Of a stretch of 64,000 nt of DNA, positions 40,177-48,708 are shown one piece after another. Location: positions 248,001 through 312,000 of the forward strand of contig NZ_JBCLNF010000002.1 of NCBI RefSeq assembly GCF_039062465.1, in the 5' to 3' direction. Numbering within the stretch: the first letter of the stretch is position 1; each line of letters starts with the position of its first letter. The notes under the pieces were generated by a model that had not been told where the DNA came from, searched no databases, and was given only the letters and a program-made list of their open reading frames with translations. A program made the translations under genes and the position numbers. The stretch comes from Parolsenella sp958406235 (lineage in GTDB: Bacteria > Actinomycetota > Coriobacteriia > Coriobacteriales > Atopobiaceae).

Positions 40177-40773
40177 TTATGCTTCCTCGTTCTCGGTAGA
40201 CGCGGTATCAGCACAATCGCCCTCTTGATCGGCAACGCCCTCGGGCTCAGCGGCCTCCTTGGCGGCGGCATCCTCCGCGGCTTCGCGGCTGGCGATCTCC
40301 TCGGCATGCTCCACGAGCTCACGAATGCCGGAGACGATGGCCTCAATGTCAGGCTTGGGGTCAACCGCGCCCGCATAGGCCCACTGCAAGATCCACGCCG
40401 CACTCGAAAGAGCGGAGGCAACGAGGACGTCATCCGGACAGGAAAGCTGCACGTCATAGGTGCGAGGCTCGCCCGTGACCTCCCAGGTGCGGCCGCACGA
40501 GATGTCGCCGGCGAGGCCGGTGCGAGCGATGAGCTCGATGGTCACGTGCTCAAGCAGGTGGGCGACCTCGGTGGCACCCATGGCCTCCTTGAAGGTCTCC
40601 CCCGCGTCACCAAGGCACGCGTGATTGATGATCTCCGGCAGGAGGTTATAGACGTGGGTGGTGCCGATCAGGTCCTCGTCCGTGGTGAGCGGTCCACCGT
40701 TGGCGATGCGCACGCGGGCCGTGAAGTGCTGCGGCGAAACCGCAACGCGCTTGATTTCGATGAGCTGAGCCAT
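40177..40773 (-). CDS. Stand-alone homologue of the cyanophycin synthetase N-terminal domain
   Basis: A 198-residue protein. Residues 60-135 (EAMGATEVAHLLEHVTIELIARTG, then ISCGRTWEV and a YDVQLSC strand) match the N-domain of cyanophycin synthetase CphA, whose hallmark is HVIEHVALELQ. It keeps an H-x-x-E-H motif (His72, Glu75, His76) with Glu80 beyond, the inverted-zincin pattern reported for the hydrolytic N-domain of some CphA proteins. The ATP-grasp and Mur-ligase domains are absent and no cyanophycin genes are in the window. The C-terminal 45 residues are acidic and Ala-rich. The start at 40773 has GGAGGGAA upstream. Confidence 0.75.
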   Translation of the reverse strand: MAQLIEIKRVAVSPQHFTARVRIANGGPLTTDEDLIGTTHVYNLLPEIINHACLGDAGETFKEAMGATEVAHLLEHVTIELIARTGLAGDISCGRTWEVTGEPRTYDVQLSCPDDVLVASALSSAAWILQWAYAGAVDPKPDIEAIVSGIRELVEHAEEIASREAAEDAAAKEAAEPEGVADQEGDCADTASTENEEA

Positions 40774-40926
40774 GCTTTGGTTCCCTCCGTTGTCGCGCCC
40801 CTGCGGCGCGCCCATGCTGCAATGGTAGCCGATAAAAAGACATCCGCCCGACGGCGTCAGGCGGATGGCACGGATTAATGACTCTTGTGAGGCCGACGGG
40901 CAGAAAGAGCCCTGGCGTCATCTCCC

Positions 40927-41634
40927 CTACAGGAAACGATAGCTGACGGTGCGAACGCCCCAGTTATCCGTGGAGGTTGCGCCAAAAGCGCGCCAAACGC
41001 CACCTGCGAGGTCAAGATCACGACCGAGAGGAGCGAAGCCGCCCGTATCGGTGACCTTGGCGGTGACGGTCATGCCGTTGTAATAGATCTCGACCGTGCG
41101 GCCGAGAAGATCGGAGCGGCTGGAGGGGACGGCGACGGTCATGCTGGTCTCGGTAAGCTTGGTGCCGGAGGCCGTGGCGTCATAGCCATCGTTGCAGGCG
41201 AGCGTGTATGCAGAAGCGGTGCCCTGCTGCCAGCCTTCGTCGCGGGTGACGACGACGTTGTCACCGTCCATGGCGACGCCGGCGGAGACAGATCCGGCCT
41301 CAGAAGGGCCAATGGTCTTGACCACATAGCCGGTACGAGTGGAAGAGCTGGTGAGATCAGTGGTGGTGGCGGGAGTCTCCGCCTCAGCGAACTTGCCCGC
41401 GGCATCGCTGGAGAGCTGCGCCGTCGAGGACAGGTCGCCGACTCCGATGGCCGCCACGTCATCAGTGCCAATCGCCGCGCGGGCGGGGCCAACGTGAGTG
41501 ACGGCAAAGACGACGGCCACCATGATTGCGACGCCCAACGTCACCGTGAGCGGCACAACCCTAAAGCGCCTCGTCTTATTCACGCGTTTTGCCAAGCGCG
41601 TCCTCCGCCTCGGGGGAGCTCGAAAGAACAGCAT
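40927..41634 (-). CDS. Secreted RlpA/3D-type double-psi beta-barrel protein
   Basis: A 235-residue exported protein. A very basic N-terminus (RAPPRRRTRLAKRVNKTRRFR) precedes a hydrophobic segment ending in ARA (about residue 54), either a signal peptide or an anchor. A linker leads to a C-terminal RlpA/3D domain: ASAYTLACNDGYDATASGTKL, TVEIYYNGMTVTAKVTDTGGF and DLDLAGGVWRAFGA. The conserved Asp residues of the DPBB fold are present (VTDTGG, DLD), so a role in binding or cleaving peptidoglycan glycan strands is likely. The start at 41634 has only a weak site; a later GTG is possible. Confidence 0.8.
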   Translation of the reverse strand: MLFFRAPPRRRTRLAKRVNKTRRFRVVPLTVTLGVAIMVAVVFAVTHVGPARAAIGTDDVAAIGVGDLSSTAQLSSDAAGKFAEAETPATTTDLTSSSTRTGYVVKTIGPSEAGSVSAGVAMDGDNVVVTRDEGWQQGTASAYTLACNDGYDATASGTKLTETSMTVAVPSSRSDLLGRTVEIYYNGMTVTAKVTDTGGFAPLGRDLDLAGGVWRAFGATSTDNWGVRTVSYRFL

Positions 41635-41926
41635 CCCTGCGTATGATCGAGGCGTGGTCGTGTTTGGTGTTCAATACCCCGACGCTGCAGCATCCGGCCG
41701 CAAGCTTTGATGCCCACGTGCGACATCAGAGGGCTATTTTATCTTAAATATGCAAGGCGCCGCCCGCCCGCTGGCGAACGGCACCCGTTTTATGAAGCGT
41801 TAATGAAGAATCCCCATAAATTCGCAGGTCACAGACGTATGCGTTTGCTTGCCGATTCTATGCATCCGCGAACGGCGGAGGACCTTGGTGGCACACCGGA
41901 CGGCCGCGGGCCCCAGAGCGCCAAGG
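41635..41926. other. Gap between the CNNM protein and the RlpA-like gene
   Basis: A 292-base region with no credible gene. It is moderately AT-rich at 41735-41830. CCTTGG at about 41882 and CCAAGG at about 41919 form the ends of a possible terminator for the leftward CNNM gene. Confidence 0.35.
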
Positions 41927-43249
41927 CTAGTCCTCCCCGGCCTCTTCCTCGTCGTCCTCGGCAGGGGTCTCCGGCGCGGTCACACGGAGAAGCGCGATGC
42001 GGCGGCCGCGCAGGGACTGGACGCGGAAGGTATAGCCGTCGACAGTGAAGACCTCACCGGGGCTGGGCACGGAATCCGCGAGGTCGAGCACGAAGCCGGC
42101 AACGGTCTCGAACTCGTCCGAGTCAGGGATGGGCCAGCCCAGGTCACGCGCGTCATCGATCGAGAAGCGACCGTCAACCAGCCACTCTCGCTCGGAGAGG
42201 CGCGTGAGGTACTTGTTGTCCGGGTCGAACTCGTCCTCGATCTCGCCCACGACCTCCTCGACGATGTCCTCGATCGTGATGACGCCGGCGGTTCCGCCGT
42301 ACTCGTCCACGACGATGGCCATCTGGTCATGGCTGCTCTGCATCTCCGAGAGAAGCGGGATGATGTCCTTCGTGTCCGGCACGAAGATCGGGGCGCGGAC
42401 GTAGGCGCCCACGGCGCGGTCCGCCTCGTCCTTGTCGACGATGGGCGCGAGAAGGTCCTTGATGTGGGCGATGCCCACGATGCGGTCGACATCCTCATGG
42501 TAGACGGGAATGCGGGAATAGCCGGTGCGGCGCATAAGCCTGAGGACGTCAGACAGGGTCTCGGTGTCCTCGACGGCAGTGAGGTCAACGCGCGGGACCA
42601 TGACCTCGCGGGCGATGGTGTCGCCGAGGTCGAAAATCTCGTGGATCATCGACTTCTCTTTGTCAGAGAGATCGTCGGTGTCGGTCACCATATAGCGAAT
42701 CTCCTCTTCGGAGACATCCTGGCGGTCGTCGGCGGACTTGATGCCCAAGATCTTGGAGAGGCCGTCCGAGGACTTGGCGGTGAGCCACACGAGGGGTGCG
42801 ACCACCTTGGAGAACGTGCGCAGGAAGGGCGCGACGCTCTTCGAGACCTCCTCCGCGTTCGCGAGCGCGATGCGCTTGGGAACGAGCTCGCCCATCACGA
42901 CGGAGACATAGGAGACGATCACCGTGATGACGATCGGCGCGATGGCCTTCGTGGGGGCAGCGGGCGCGCCGAGGGAGATGAGCCACGACGCCAGCGGATC
43001 AGACAGCGTGGTGGAGGCGACCATCGCGGAGAAGAACCCCACGAGTGTGATGGCGACCTGGATTGCCGCGAGGAACTGGCTGGAATCGCCCGAAAGCTCG
43101 AGCGCCACTTTCGCCTTACGGTCCCCCTCGTCAGCGTCATGCTCCAACACGGCACGCTTCGCGGCAACGAGCGCCGCCTCTGACATGGAGAAATAACCAT
43201 TCGCGAGCGTGAGAAGCAGCGTGAGGATGATGCTGAGTGCTACGCCCAT
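41927..43249 (-). CDS. CNNM/CorC (HlyC) family transporter-like protein
   Basis: A 440-residue protein with an N-terminal DUF21/CNNM membrane domain of about four helices (NGYFSMSEAALVAAKRAVLE, GFFSAMVAS, VVMGELVPKRIALANAEE). A CBS pair (VMVPRVDLTAVEDTETLSDVL; MAIVVDEYGGTAGVITIEDIVEEVVGEIEDE) and a C-terminal CorC_HlyC domain follow. Relatives take part in Mg2+ or Na+/Mg2+ transport and resistance. The tail is acidic. The ATG has GAGGTGGG shortly upstream. With the MgtE- and NRAMP-type genes it makes a third divalent-cation gene within 10 kb. Confidence 0.9.
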   Translation of the reverse strand: MGVALSIILTLLLTLANGYFSMSEAALVAAKRAVLEHDADEGDRKAKVALELSGDSSQFLAAIQVAITLVGFFSAMVASTTLSDPLASWLISLGAPAAPTKAIAPIVITVIVSYVSVVMGELVPKRIALANAEEVSKSVAPFLRTFSKVVAPLVWLTAKSSDGLSKILGIKSADDRQDVSEEEIRYMVTDTDDLSDKEKSMIHEIFDLGDTIAREVMVPRVDLTAVEDTETLSDVLRLMRRTGYSRIPVYHEDVDRIVGIAHIKDLLAPIVDKDEADRAVGAYVRAPIFVPDTKDIIPLLSEMQSSHDQMAIVVDEYGGTAGVITIEDIVEEVVGEIEDEFDPDNKYLTRLSEREWLVDGRFSIDDARDLGWPIPDSDEFETVAGFVLDLADSVPSPGEVFTVDGYTFRVQSLRGRRIALLRVTAPETPAEDDEEEAGED

Positions 43250-43466
43250 GATCCCACCTCCCTCAAGCTGGAGGTTTGGCAGGAAAGGGAACTGCTACTG
43301 TGGCAGTCTCCGGTATCACTCTTGGCGTTCATGGGCTCCTCGCTCTTAATTCGCCGGACGCCTCCGGCAGGTGCCGGGTCCGTCCCGGCACTTATACCGG
43401 CAACGGCCGGCACAGTCCTTTTAGTATACCCAGCTTGGGCACTTATGCTTGGAGCATGGCCAACCC
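43250..43466. other. Upstream region of the CNNM gene
   Basis: No gene. It should hold the CNNM promoter on the minus strand; AGTATACCC at about 43434 and several GC-rich inverted repeats (for example CCGGCACTTATACCGG at about 43396-43411) are present, none of clear function. Confidence 0.35.
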
Positions 43467-43564
43467 CTAACAAAAGGCGAGGCCGCAACCCCCGTTACGG
43501 CGGACAACGTGCAGCCAGCGCATCGCATCTGCTAACAAAAGGCGAGGCCGCAACCCCCGTTACG
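43467..43564. repeat. 33-bp direct repeat overlapping the EF-G terminator
   Basis: A 33-base sequence occurs identically at 43467-43499 and 43532-43564 (period 65). The second copy supplies the left arm and loop of the EF-G terminator; the first copy lacks the partner arm and cannot form the hairpin. Confidence 0.8.
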
Positions 43565-43574
43565 ACCTCGCCTT
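43539..43574 (-). terminator. Terminator of the EF-G-like gene
   Basis: A perfect 9-bp stem (43539-43547 with 43566-43574), followed on the minus strand by TTTTG, lies 26 bases beyond the stop codon. Confidence 0.8.
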
Positions 43575-43600
43575 ACACAGCGCCCCCTGGAAGCTAGGGA

Positions 43601-45658
43601 CTACCTACCAGCGTTGCGGCGATTCTGCCACTCCTCCGCGAGCTTTGCCTGGACGTCATACGGAACCTGCTCGTAGCCATCGATCTCGAGCGTGAACTCG
43701 CCCGTGCCGCGAGAGAGCGAACGCAGGCGCGTGGCGTAATCCACGACCTCCGCATACGGAACACGGGCCTGGATGACAGTGGTGCCGCGCTCGCCGGCCT
43801 CCATGCCCTCGACGCGCCCGCGAGATGCCGAGACGTCACCCATGATGGAGCCCGCGTAGTCCTCCGGAACGGTCACCATGAGCTTGGCCATGGGCTCGAG
43901 CACGACGGGCTCCGCCTGCTCCGCAGCCTTCAGGAAGCCGAGACGAGCGGCGGACTTGAAGGCCATCTCGTTCGAGTCAACGGAGTGATAGCTGCCGTCA
44001 TAGCAAGCGACGCGCACGTCGATCATCGGGTAACCGGCGACGACACCCTCGCGCATGGTCTCCTGGACTCCCTTGTCGACCGCGGGGATGAGCCCCTTGG
44101 GAATGCGGCCACCGACGACCTCGTCAACGAACTCGTAGCCCGCGCCCGGATTGGGCTCGAGGCGCAGCCAGCAATCACCGTACTGACCGGCGCCACCAGT
44201 CTGCTTCTTGTGGCGACCCTGGGCGCTCGCGGTGCGGCGGATGGTCTCGCGATAGGGCACGCGCATCGGCACGATGTGGGCCGTGACGCCCGCACGGGCG
44301 GCCATGCGATCGAGCAGGACGGAGACCTGGGCTTCTCCGATGGCGGAGATGACGGTCTGGCCGGTGTCCTCGTTGCGGGAGACGGACATCGTCGGGTCCG
44401 CGTCGCAGCTCTTCTCGAGGAAGCTGTAGAGCTTGTCCTCCGTGCCGCGCTTGTCCGGCTCGATGGCGACCCGATAGAGGGAGTTGGGGAAGCGGAAGGC
44501 CGCAGCCTCGACCTTACCCGTGACGGAGAGGGTGTCACCGGCCATGGCGGCGATCTTCGGCACGACGACGATGTCGCCTGCGGCGGCAGACGGAACCTCG
44601 GACATGTCGCGGCCAACCATGCGATAGATGTGGGCCAGACGCTCGGGCTTGCGGGTGCGAGCGCAGATGAGCTCGAGGCCCGGCTTGACCGTGCCGGCGA
44701 GCACCTTCGCCAGGGCAAGGCGGCCGTTCTGTGGGTCATTCAGGACCTTGAAGACGAAGGCGACCGGACGGTCATCACCCTCGTCGATGTCGAGGTAGTC
44801 ACCGTTCACCAGGGGCACGGAGCCGAAGTCGCTCGCGCTCGGGAAGTAGGTCGCGATGTCATCCATCAGGCTCGTGACACCTTCCTCGGCGGTGCAAGAG
44901 CCGGCGAAGACGGGTACGAAGATGCGCTCCGCAATGGCCTTGGCGAGCAGACCCTCGAGCTCCTCCTGGGTAAGCTGGCCGTCGCCCTCGAGGTACTTGA
45001 GCATGAGCTCGTCATCCGCCTCGACGACAAGCTCGCACAGGTGGGCGCGAGCCTCCTCGGCGGCGTCCGCGTACTCCGCGGGGATATCGCACTCGACGGG
45101 CTTGCCCGTGTCATCAAGGTGACGAGCCTTCATGCGGATGACGTCGATGACGCCCTTGAAATCCTCGCCAACACCCCACGGCAGCGTGACGGCACCGAGG
45201 CGCTGGCCAAAGCGCTCCTGGAGCGCGGCAAGCGTGGCGTCGTACTTGGCCTCGGAGCGGTCGATGCGGTTGACGAAGACGGCGCGGGCGAGGGAGAGGT
45301 CCTCGGCGGCATACCACAGGCGGGTGGTAACGGCACCCGGGTCTCCGGCGGCGTCGACGACGAAGATAGCCGTCTCGACGGCGGACATGGCAGCGTACGC
45401 GTCACCGATGAAGTCCGGATAGCAGGGGGCGTCAATGACGTTCAGGCGAGCGCCGCCCCAAGAGACGGGCGCCATGGCGAGCTTGATCGAGAAGGAGCGC
45501 TTCTCTTCCTCTGGATCGTAGTCGAGCGTGGGCTTGGTGCCCTTGTGGCCACCCAGGCGGCTGGTGACGCCTGAAAGGTGAAGCATGGCCTCCGCGAGCA
45601 TGGTCTTGCCCACGCCACCTTGGCCCACGAGGGCAACGTTCCTGATCTTCTCGCTCAT
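43601..45658 (-). CDS. EF-G-like translation GTPase with variant G motifs
   Basis: A 685-residue protein with the five EF-G domains. The G1 loop is GQGGVGKT (12-19) instead of GHIDAGKT. G3 reads DAPCYPDF (76-83) instead of DTPGHVDF, so the catalytic His is replaced by Tyr and the Gly by Cys. G4 is NRID (130-133) instead of NKMD. Domains III-V are well kept (GEAQVSVLLDRM, KKQTGGAGQYGDCWL, DSNEMAFKSAARLGF, GDVSASRGRVEGME). It belongs to the EF-G2/FusA2-like paralogues rather than the main EF-G. The start at 45658 has GGAGGG. A reduced or altered GTPase is likely. Confidence 0.9.
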   Translation of the reverse strand: MSEKIRNVALVGQGGVGKTMLAEAMLHLSGVTSRLGGHKGTKPTLDYDPEEEKRSFSIKLAMAPVSWGGARLNVIDAPCYPDFIGDAYAAMSAVETAIFVVDAAGDPGAVTTRLWYAAEDLSLARAVFVNRIDRSEAKYDATLAALQERFGQRLGAVTLPWGVGEDFKGVIDVIRMKARHLDDTGKPVECDIPAEYADAAEEARAHLCELVVEADDELMLKYLEGDGQLTQEELEGLLAKAIAERIFVPVFAGSCTAEEGVTSLMDDIATYFPSASDFGSVPLVNGDYLDIDEGDDRPVAFVFKVLNDPQNGRLALAKVLAGTVKPGLELICARTRKPERLAHIYRMVGRDMSEVPSAAAGDIVVVPKIAAMAGDTLSVTGKVEAAAFRFPNSLYRVAIEPDKRGTEDKLYSFLEKSCDADPTMSVSRNEDTGQTVISAIGEAQVSVLLDRMAARAGVTAHIVPMRVPYRETIRRTASAQGRHKKQTGGAGQYGDCWLRLEPNPGAGYEFVDEVVGGRIPKGLIPAVDKGVQETMREGVVAGYPMIDVRVACYDGSYHSVDSNEMAFKSAARLGFLKAAEQAEPVVLEPMAKLMVTVPEDYAGSIMGDVSASRGRVEGMEAGERGTTVIQARVPYAEVVDYATRLRSLSRGTGEFTLEIDGYEQVPYDVQAKLAEEWQNRRNAGR

Positions 45659-45807
45659 GATGACTCCCTCCGTTGAGGTCCACGTGGCCCAACGGAGAGG
45701 GAAAATCGCCGCACGCGACCCACCCTGACCGTTGGCTGGATGGGCGTCGGGGTGCCCATACGCACGCCACGGCATTCGTTGGATTTACCGTACCCAAACA
45801 TCTGGAC

Positions 45808-45846
45808 AAAAAAGCCCCACCCGCCAGCGTGTCTGGCGAGCGGGGC
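45808..45846 (-). terminator. Terminator of the Xre-type gene
   Basis: A 14-bp stem with two mismatches (45814-45827 with about 45833-45846), followed on the minus strand by TTTTTT (45808-45813). Confidence 0.85.
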
Positions 45847-45912
45847 GTGAGGCGTGGCGAATGGCACAAACAACGGCATCTCCGTCGCAGGAGTACCCGA
45901 CAATGAGCGGCC

Positions 45913-46161
45913 CTACTCCTTGTGAACCGTCGGGTGGGTCAACCTCACCTCGATGCGGCAGCCGAGGGCATTGGCAACGGACTCGAGCGTGGCGATGGTT
46001 GCGTTGCCATTGCCTTGCTCGAGCCGGCTCAGGCTGGACTGATGGATGCCGCAAATCTTGGCAACCTCCCCCTGCGTGAGGTTCGCCTCGGCGCGAGCCT
46101 CAGCAAAGGTTCGCCCGACCCTGTACATCAGTTCATCTTCTTTGTAACTTTTTTGGCTCAT
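45913..46161 (-). CDS. Small Xre-type helix-turn-helix protein
   Basis: An 82-residue DNA-binding protein with the Xre/Cro helix-turn-helix LTQGEVAKICGIHQSSLSRLEQGNGNATIATLESVANALG, followed by a short strand (RIEVRLTHPT). The size and ending resemble HigA/antitoxin-type regulators, but no toxin gene is adjacent. It has its own terminator. A run of ten C (G on its coding strand) lies 75-84 bases upstream of the start, in the probable leader or promoter, and could vary in length. Confidence 0.85.
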   Translation of the reverse strand: MSQKSYKEDELMYRVGRTFAEARAEANLTQGEVAKICGIHQSSLSRLEQGNGNATIATLESVANALGCRIEVRLTHPTVHKE

Positions 46162-46235
46162 CGGTACTCACCAGCCTCTCGTTGGTGCTGAGGACCGGCT
46201 TGCTTCGGGGAGCGCAAGGCCTTTGGCCAGCGACG

Positions 46236-46245
46236 CCCCCCCCCC
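46236..46245. repeat. C10 homopolymer upstream of the Xre-type gene
   Basis: Ten consecutive C on the plus strand (G10 in the direction of the downstream gene), followed by GCACTTTTT. It is in a 225-base non-coding gap. Such tracts slip during replication and can change promoter spacing or leader structure. Confidence 0.75.
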
Positions 46246-46386
46246 GCACTTTTTGAATGAGCCTCTAAACCGCACTAACAAGCAGGCACTTCGCTTACGG
46301 ACCCACTCGCTATCCTTACGATACTTAACGCAGCGTAGCAGCGGTAGCGGACATCTATAAAGGGCGCCCATGTGTCGGCCAAACGT

Positions 46387-46683
46387 TCAATCCAACTCGG
46401 AGTCCACCTTCACAACGCGCTCGCCCTCACTCGTGAGTTGGTACTCGTTTTCGAGCTGGCCGCCGTTGCGCAGATACCGTGCCCGAACCGAGACGAGGTC
46501 CTTGCCCTCAAGAGAGTGGATGGAGTTCCTGACGGTCCCCTCGCTGCACGAGAAGTCGCGAGCCAGCCCGTTGATGCTCAGGACATGCGTCCCGTCGCCA
46601 TGCGCAATTCGCTTGAGGATCGCCAGCTCACGCTCATTGAGACGCACGCCCGCGGCGGCACTCACTTTGGCCCTCTTTGTCAT
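46387..46683 (-). CDS. Small winged-helix DNA-binding protein
   Basis: A 98-residue protein with a LuxR/MarR-like or RecX-like helix-turn-helix arrangement: LNERELAILKRIAHGDG, INGLARDFSCSEGTVRNSIHSLEGKDLVSVRARY, then a beta wing and YQLTSEGERVVKV. The start at 46683 has GGAAG upstream. The longer frame to 46731 crosses the terminator of the preceding LPXTG gene and is rejected. It is the next gene after that surface protein on the same strand and may regulate surface-protein genes; no partner is evident. Confidence 0.75.
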   Translation of the reverse strand: MTKRAKVSAAAGVRLNERELAILKRIAHGDGTHVLSINGLARDFSCSEGTVRNSIHSLEGKDLVSVRARYLRNGGQLENEYQLTSEGERVVKVDSELD

Positions 46684-46711
46684 CTCGCTTCCATCCAATC
46701 TCTGCTCGTTG

Positions 46712-46746
46712 AAAAAGGCCGTCGCCCACATATCCAGGCGACGGCC
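46712..46746 (-). terminator. Terminator of the first LPXTG gene
   Basis: A perfect 10-bp stem (46717-46726 with 46737-46746) with a 10-base loop, followed on the minus strand by TTTTT. Confidence 0.85.
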
Positions 46747-46755
46747 ACAAGATCT

Positions 46756-48708
46756 CTAGTGCTCGCGGTGGCGCAGCGCGATACCCGCGCCAAGTGCGGC
46801 GAGAGAGCCGCCTGCGAGAAGGGCCGGGAGTGCCGCAGACGTCGTGTCGCCGGTCTGGGGCAGCTTCTTGTCAGGCGTCTTGTTGCCCGCATCCGGGGTT
46901 GTCGGGGCCGCGGGGTTCTTAGTCCACTTGCCGTAGAGCGTCATGGAGCCGGGCAGGGCGTCACCGTCATTCCACTTGGCGGTGCAGGCCTCGTCGGTGT
47001 ACCAGCCATCGAAGGTGTAGCCATCGACGGACTCCGAAGCCTTGGCCGCGTAGGCGGCACCGAGCTCAAGGTCAGCATCGGCATCGGGAACCTTGGCGCC
47101 CTCGGGAGCATCGCCAACGAACTTGTAGTCAACGTTCACGAGGCCATGGGCGGCCTTGAGGGCGATGGCACCCTTGATCGTGCCGCGCTGCTGGGTGAGC
47201 ACAACGTGCTTGGTCTCGCCATGCGCAGACCAGCGGGCATCCGCGGCGTCGACGTACCAGCCGTCGATTGCGTGGTTGCAGTCATCGAGAACCCAGTCGG
47301 CGCCCGTGGCACCAAAGCTGATGGAGCCCATGCTGCAGATATCGTCGCCGGACTTGTCGGCATGGTTGTTGTAGATGCGGGCATCGGAGGGAAGCGTGAG
47401 CGTGCCGGTGGCGTAGTTGTAGACGCCGCCGCCGTTGCCCGTCTCGTGGTTGCCCATGATGGTGAGCTTGGAGCCCTCGTCGAACGTGAAGGTGCCCTTG
47501 TTCTCGAGGCCGTTGCGCTGGTTGTCGCAGACCTCGACCACCGCACCCTTGGCGACGTGGCCCCTGGCGGAAGGCGACATCGCGCGGAGGCCGCCGCCAC
47601 CCTTTCGGGCGTTGCGGTCGACCGTCAGGCTCGACGTGCCATCGATATCCAGGTTCCCGGTGAAATGGACGCCCGCATACCCGTTGTCGTTGCAGGTGAC
47701 CGTGGAGGAGCCGGCGATGGTGACGTTGCGAGCGGACATGCCATGGCTGCCGTTGCTGCTCACGTCCGCGACGGAACCGTTACGCACGATGTAATCCGCG
47801 CCGTTCGAGCCGTTACCGCGGTTTTTGGAATTCGTGAGCCTAGAGCCATCGACCGTGACCTGGATCGCCGAGGTGATACCCCTCCCGTTGCCCGAGACCT
47901 CGAGCTCGGAGTCGCCCAGGACGTTGATCTCCGTCGTATAGGTCGTCGTCGACGCGCTGTCGGTGCAGAAGCCGTTGATCGAGAATCCCTTCACGGACAT
48001 CTTCGAGTTGTTGAGCGTCAGCCTACCGCTGTGAAAATGGACGGCGGTGTTCAAGTTGCCCGCCGGCGAGAGGGTAACGGTGGAGTTGTTGAAGACGAGT
48101 TCGCAGCCGTAGTTGAGGATGACAGCAGCCCAATTCGCCTCGTTGCCAGCCGCCACGGCGGTGCCCTCCACGGGAGCCATGTTGAGCTTGACATCGTTGA
48201 AGGTGAGCGACGCAGGCTTGCCGTCCTTGAGGACATACACGCCGCGCTTGTTGGCGGTGATGACGTGGCCATTACCGTTGACCGTGAGGGCGATGCCATT
48301 GATGCCGAAGCCCTTCTCGGTCTCCGCGTCGCGCTTGAGCTCGATGACGTCACCATCCTTGGCGGCGGCGAGGGCGCCATCCAGGGTCGCGTAGCCAGTC
48401 TTGTCAATCATGGCAACGGGGTTGGCGACCGGCGTCTCCGCACCTGCGGCGGGCTGATCGTCAGCGGCGTCCTCCGTTGCAGGCGCGACGGGCGCAGTGG
48501 CGACGACATCCGTGTCAGCCTCAGGTTCATCGGCGGCCTGGGTGGCAGGATCCTGCTGCGTGGTCGCCTCGAGCGTAGTCGCGGCCGCCTCATCAGCAAC
48601 GGCGACGGAAGGCGCGAGCACGCCGAGAGAGGCTGCAAGGCCAGCCGCGACCACGGCTGCGGCCACGCGACCGCATCCCACAGCGAGGCGTGGTTTGTTC
48701 ATCTTCAT
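46756..48708 (-). CDS. LPXTG-anchored surface protein with beta-helix and InlB-type repeat
   Basis: A 650-residue secreted wall protein. Residues 1-38 are a signal peptide (cleavage after AVA). An acidic Ala/Thr/Pro linker follows (39 to about 97). The central part (about 100-480) is a right-handed beta-helix-like domain with many short Asn/Gly/Thr strands (LTFNDVKLNM, NNSTVTLSPAG, GGGVYNYATGTLTLPSD). A Listeria-Bacteroides (InlB) repeat precedes the end (GYTFDGWYTDEACTAKWNDG, TLYGKWTKN). The sorting signal is LPQTG at 616-620, a hydrophobic helix and the tail RHREH. It is probably an adhesin or glycan-binding protein. The ATG has GGAG upstream. Confidence 0.9.
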   Translation of the reverse strand: MKMNKPRLAVGCGRVAAAVVAAGLAASLGVLAPSVAVADEAAATTLEATTQQDPATQAADEPEADTDVVATAPVAPATEDAADDQPAAGAETPVANPVAMIDKTGYATLDGALAAAKDGDVIELKRDAETEKGFGINGIALTVNGNGHVITANKRGVYVLKDGKPASLTFNDVKLNMAPVEGTAVAAGNEANWAAVILNYGCELVFNNSTVTLSPAGNLNTAVHFHSGRLTLNNSKMSVKGFSINGFCTDSASTTTYTTEINVLGDSELEVSGNGRGITSAIQVTVDGSRLTNSKNRGNGSNGADYIVRNGSVADVSSNGSHGMSARNVTIAGSSTVTCNDNGYAGVHFTGNLDIDGTSSLTVDRNARKGGGGLRAMSPSARGHVAKGAVVEVCDNQRNGLENKGTFTFDEGSKLTIMGNHETGNGGGVYNYATGTLTLPSDARIYNNHADKSGDDICSMGSISFGATGADWVLDDCNHAIDGWYVDAADARWSAHGETKHVVLTQQRGTIKGAIALKAAHGLVNVDYKFVGDAPEGAKVPDADADLELGAAYAAKASESVDGYTFDGWYTDEACTAKWNDGDALPGSMTLYGKWTKNPAAPTTPDAGNKTPDKKLPQTGDTTSAALPALLAGGSLAALGAGIALRHREH

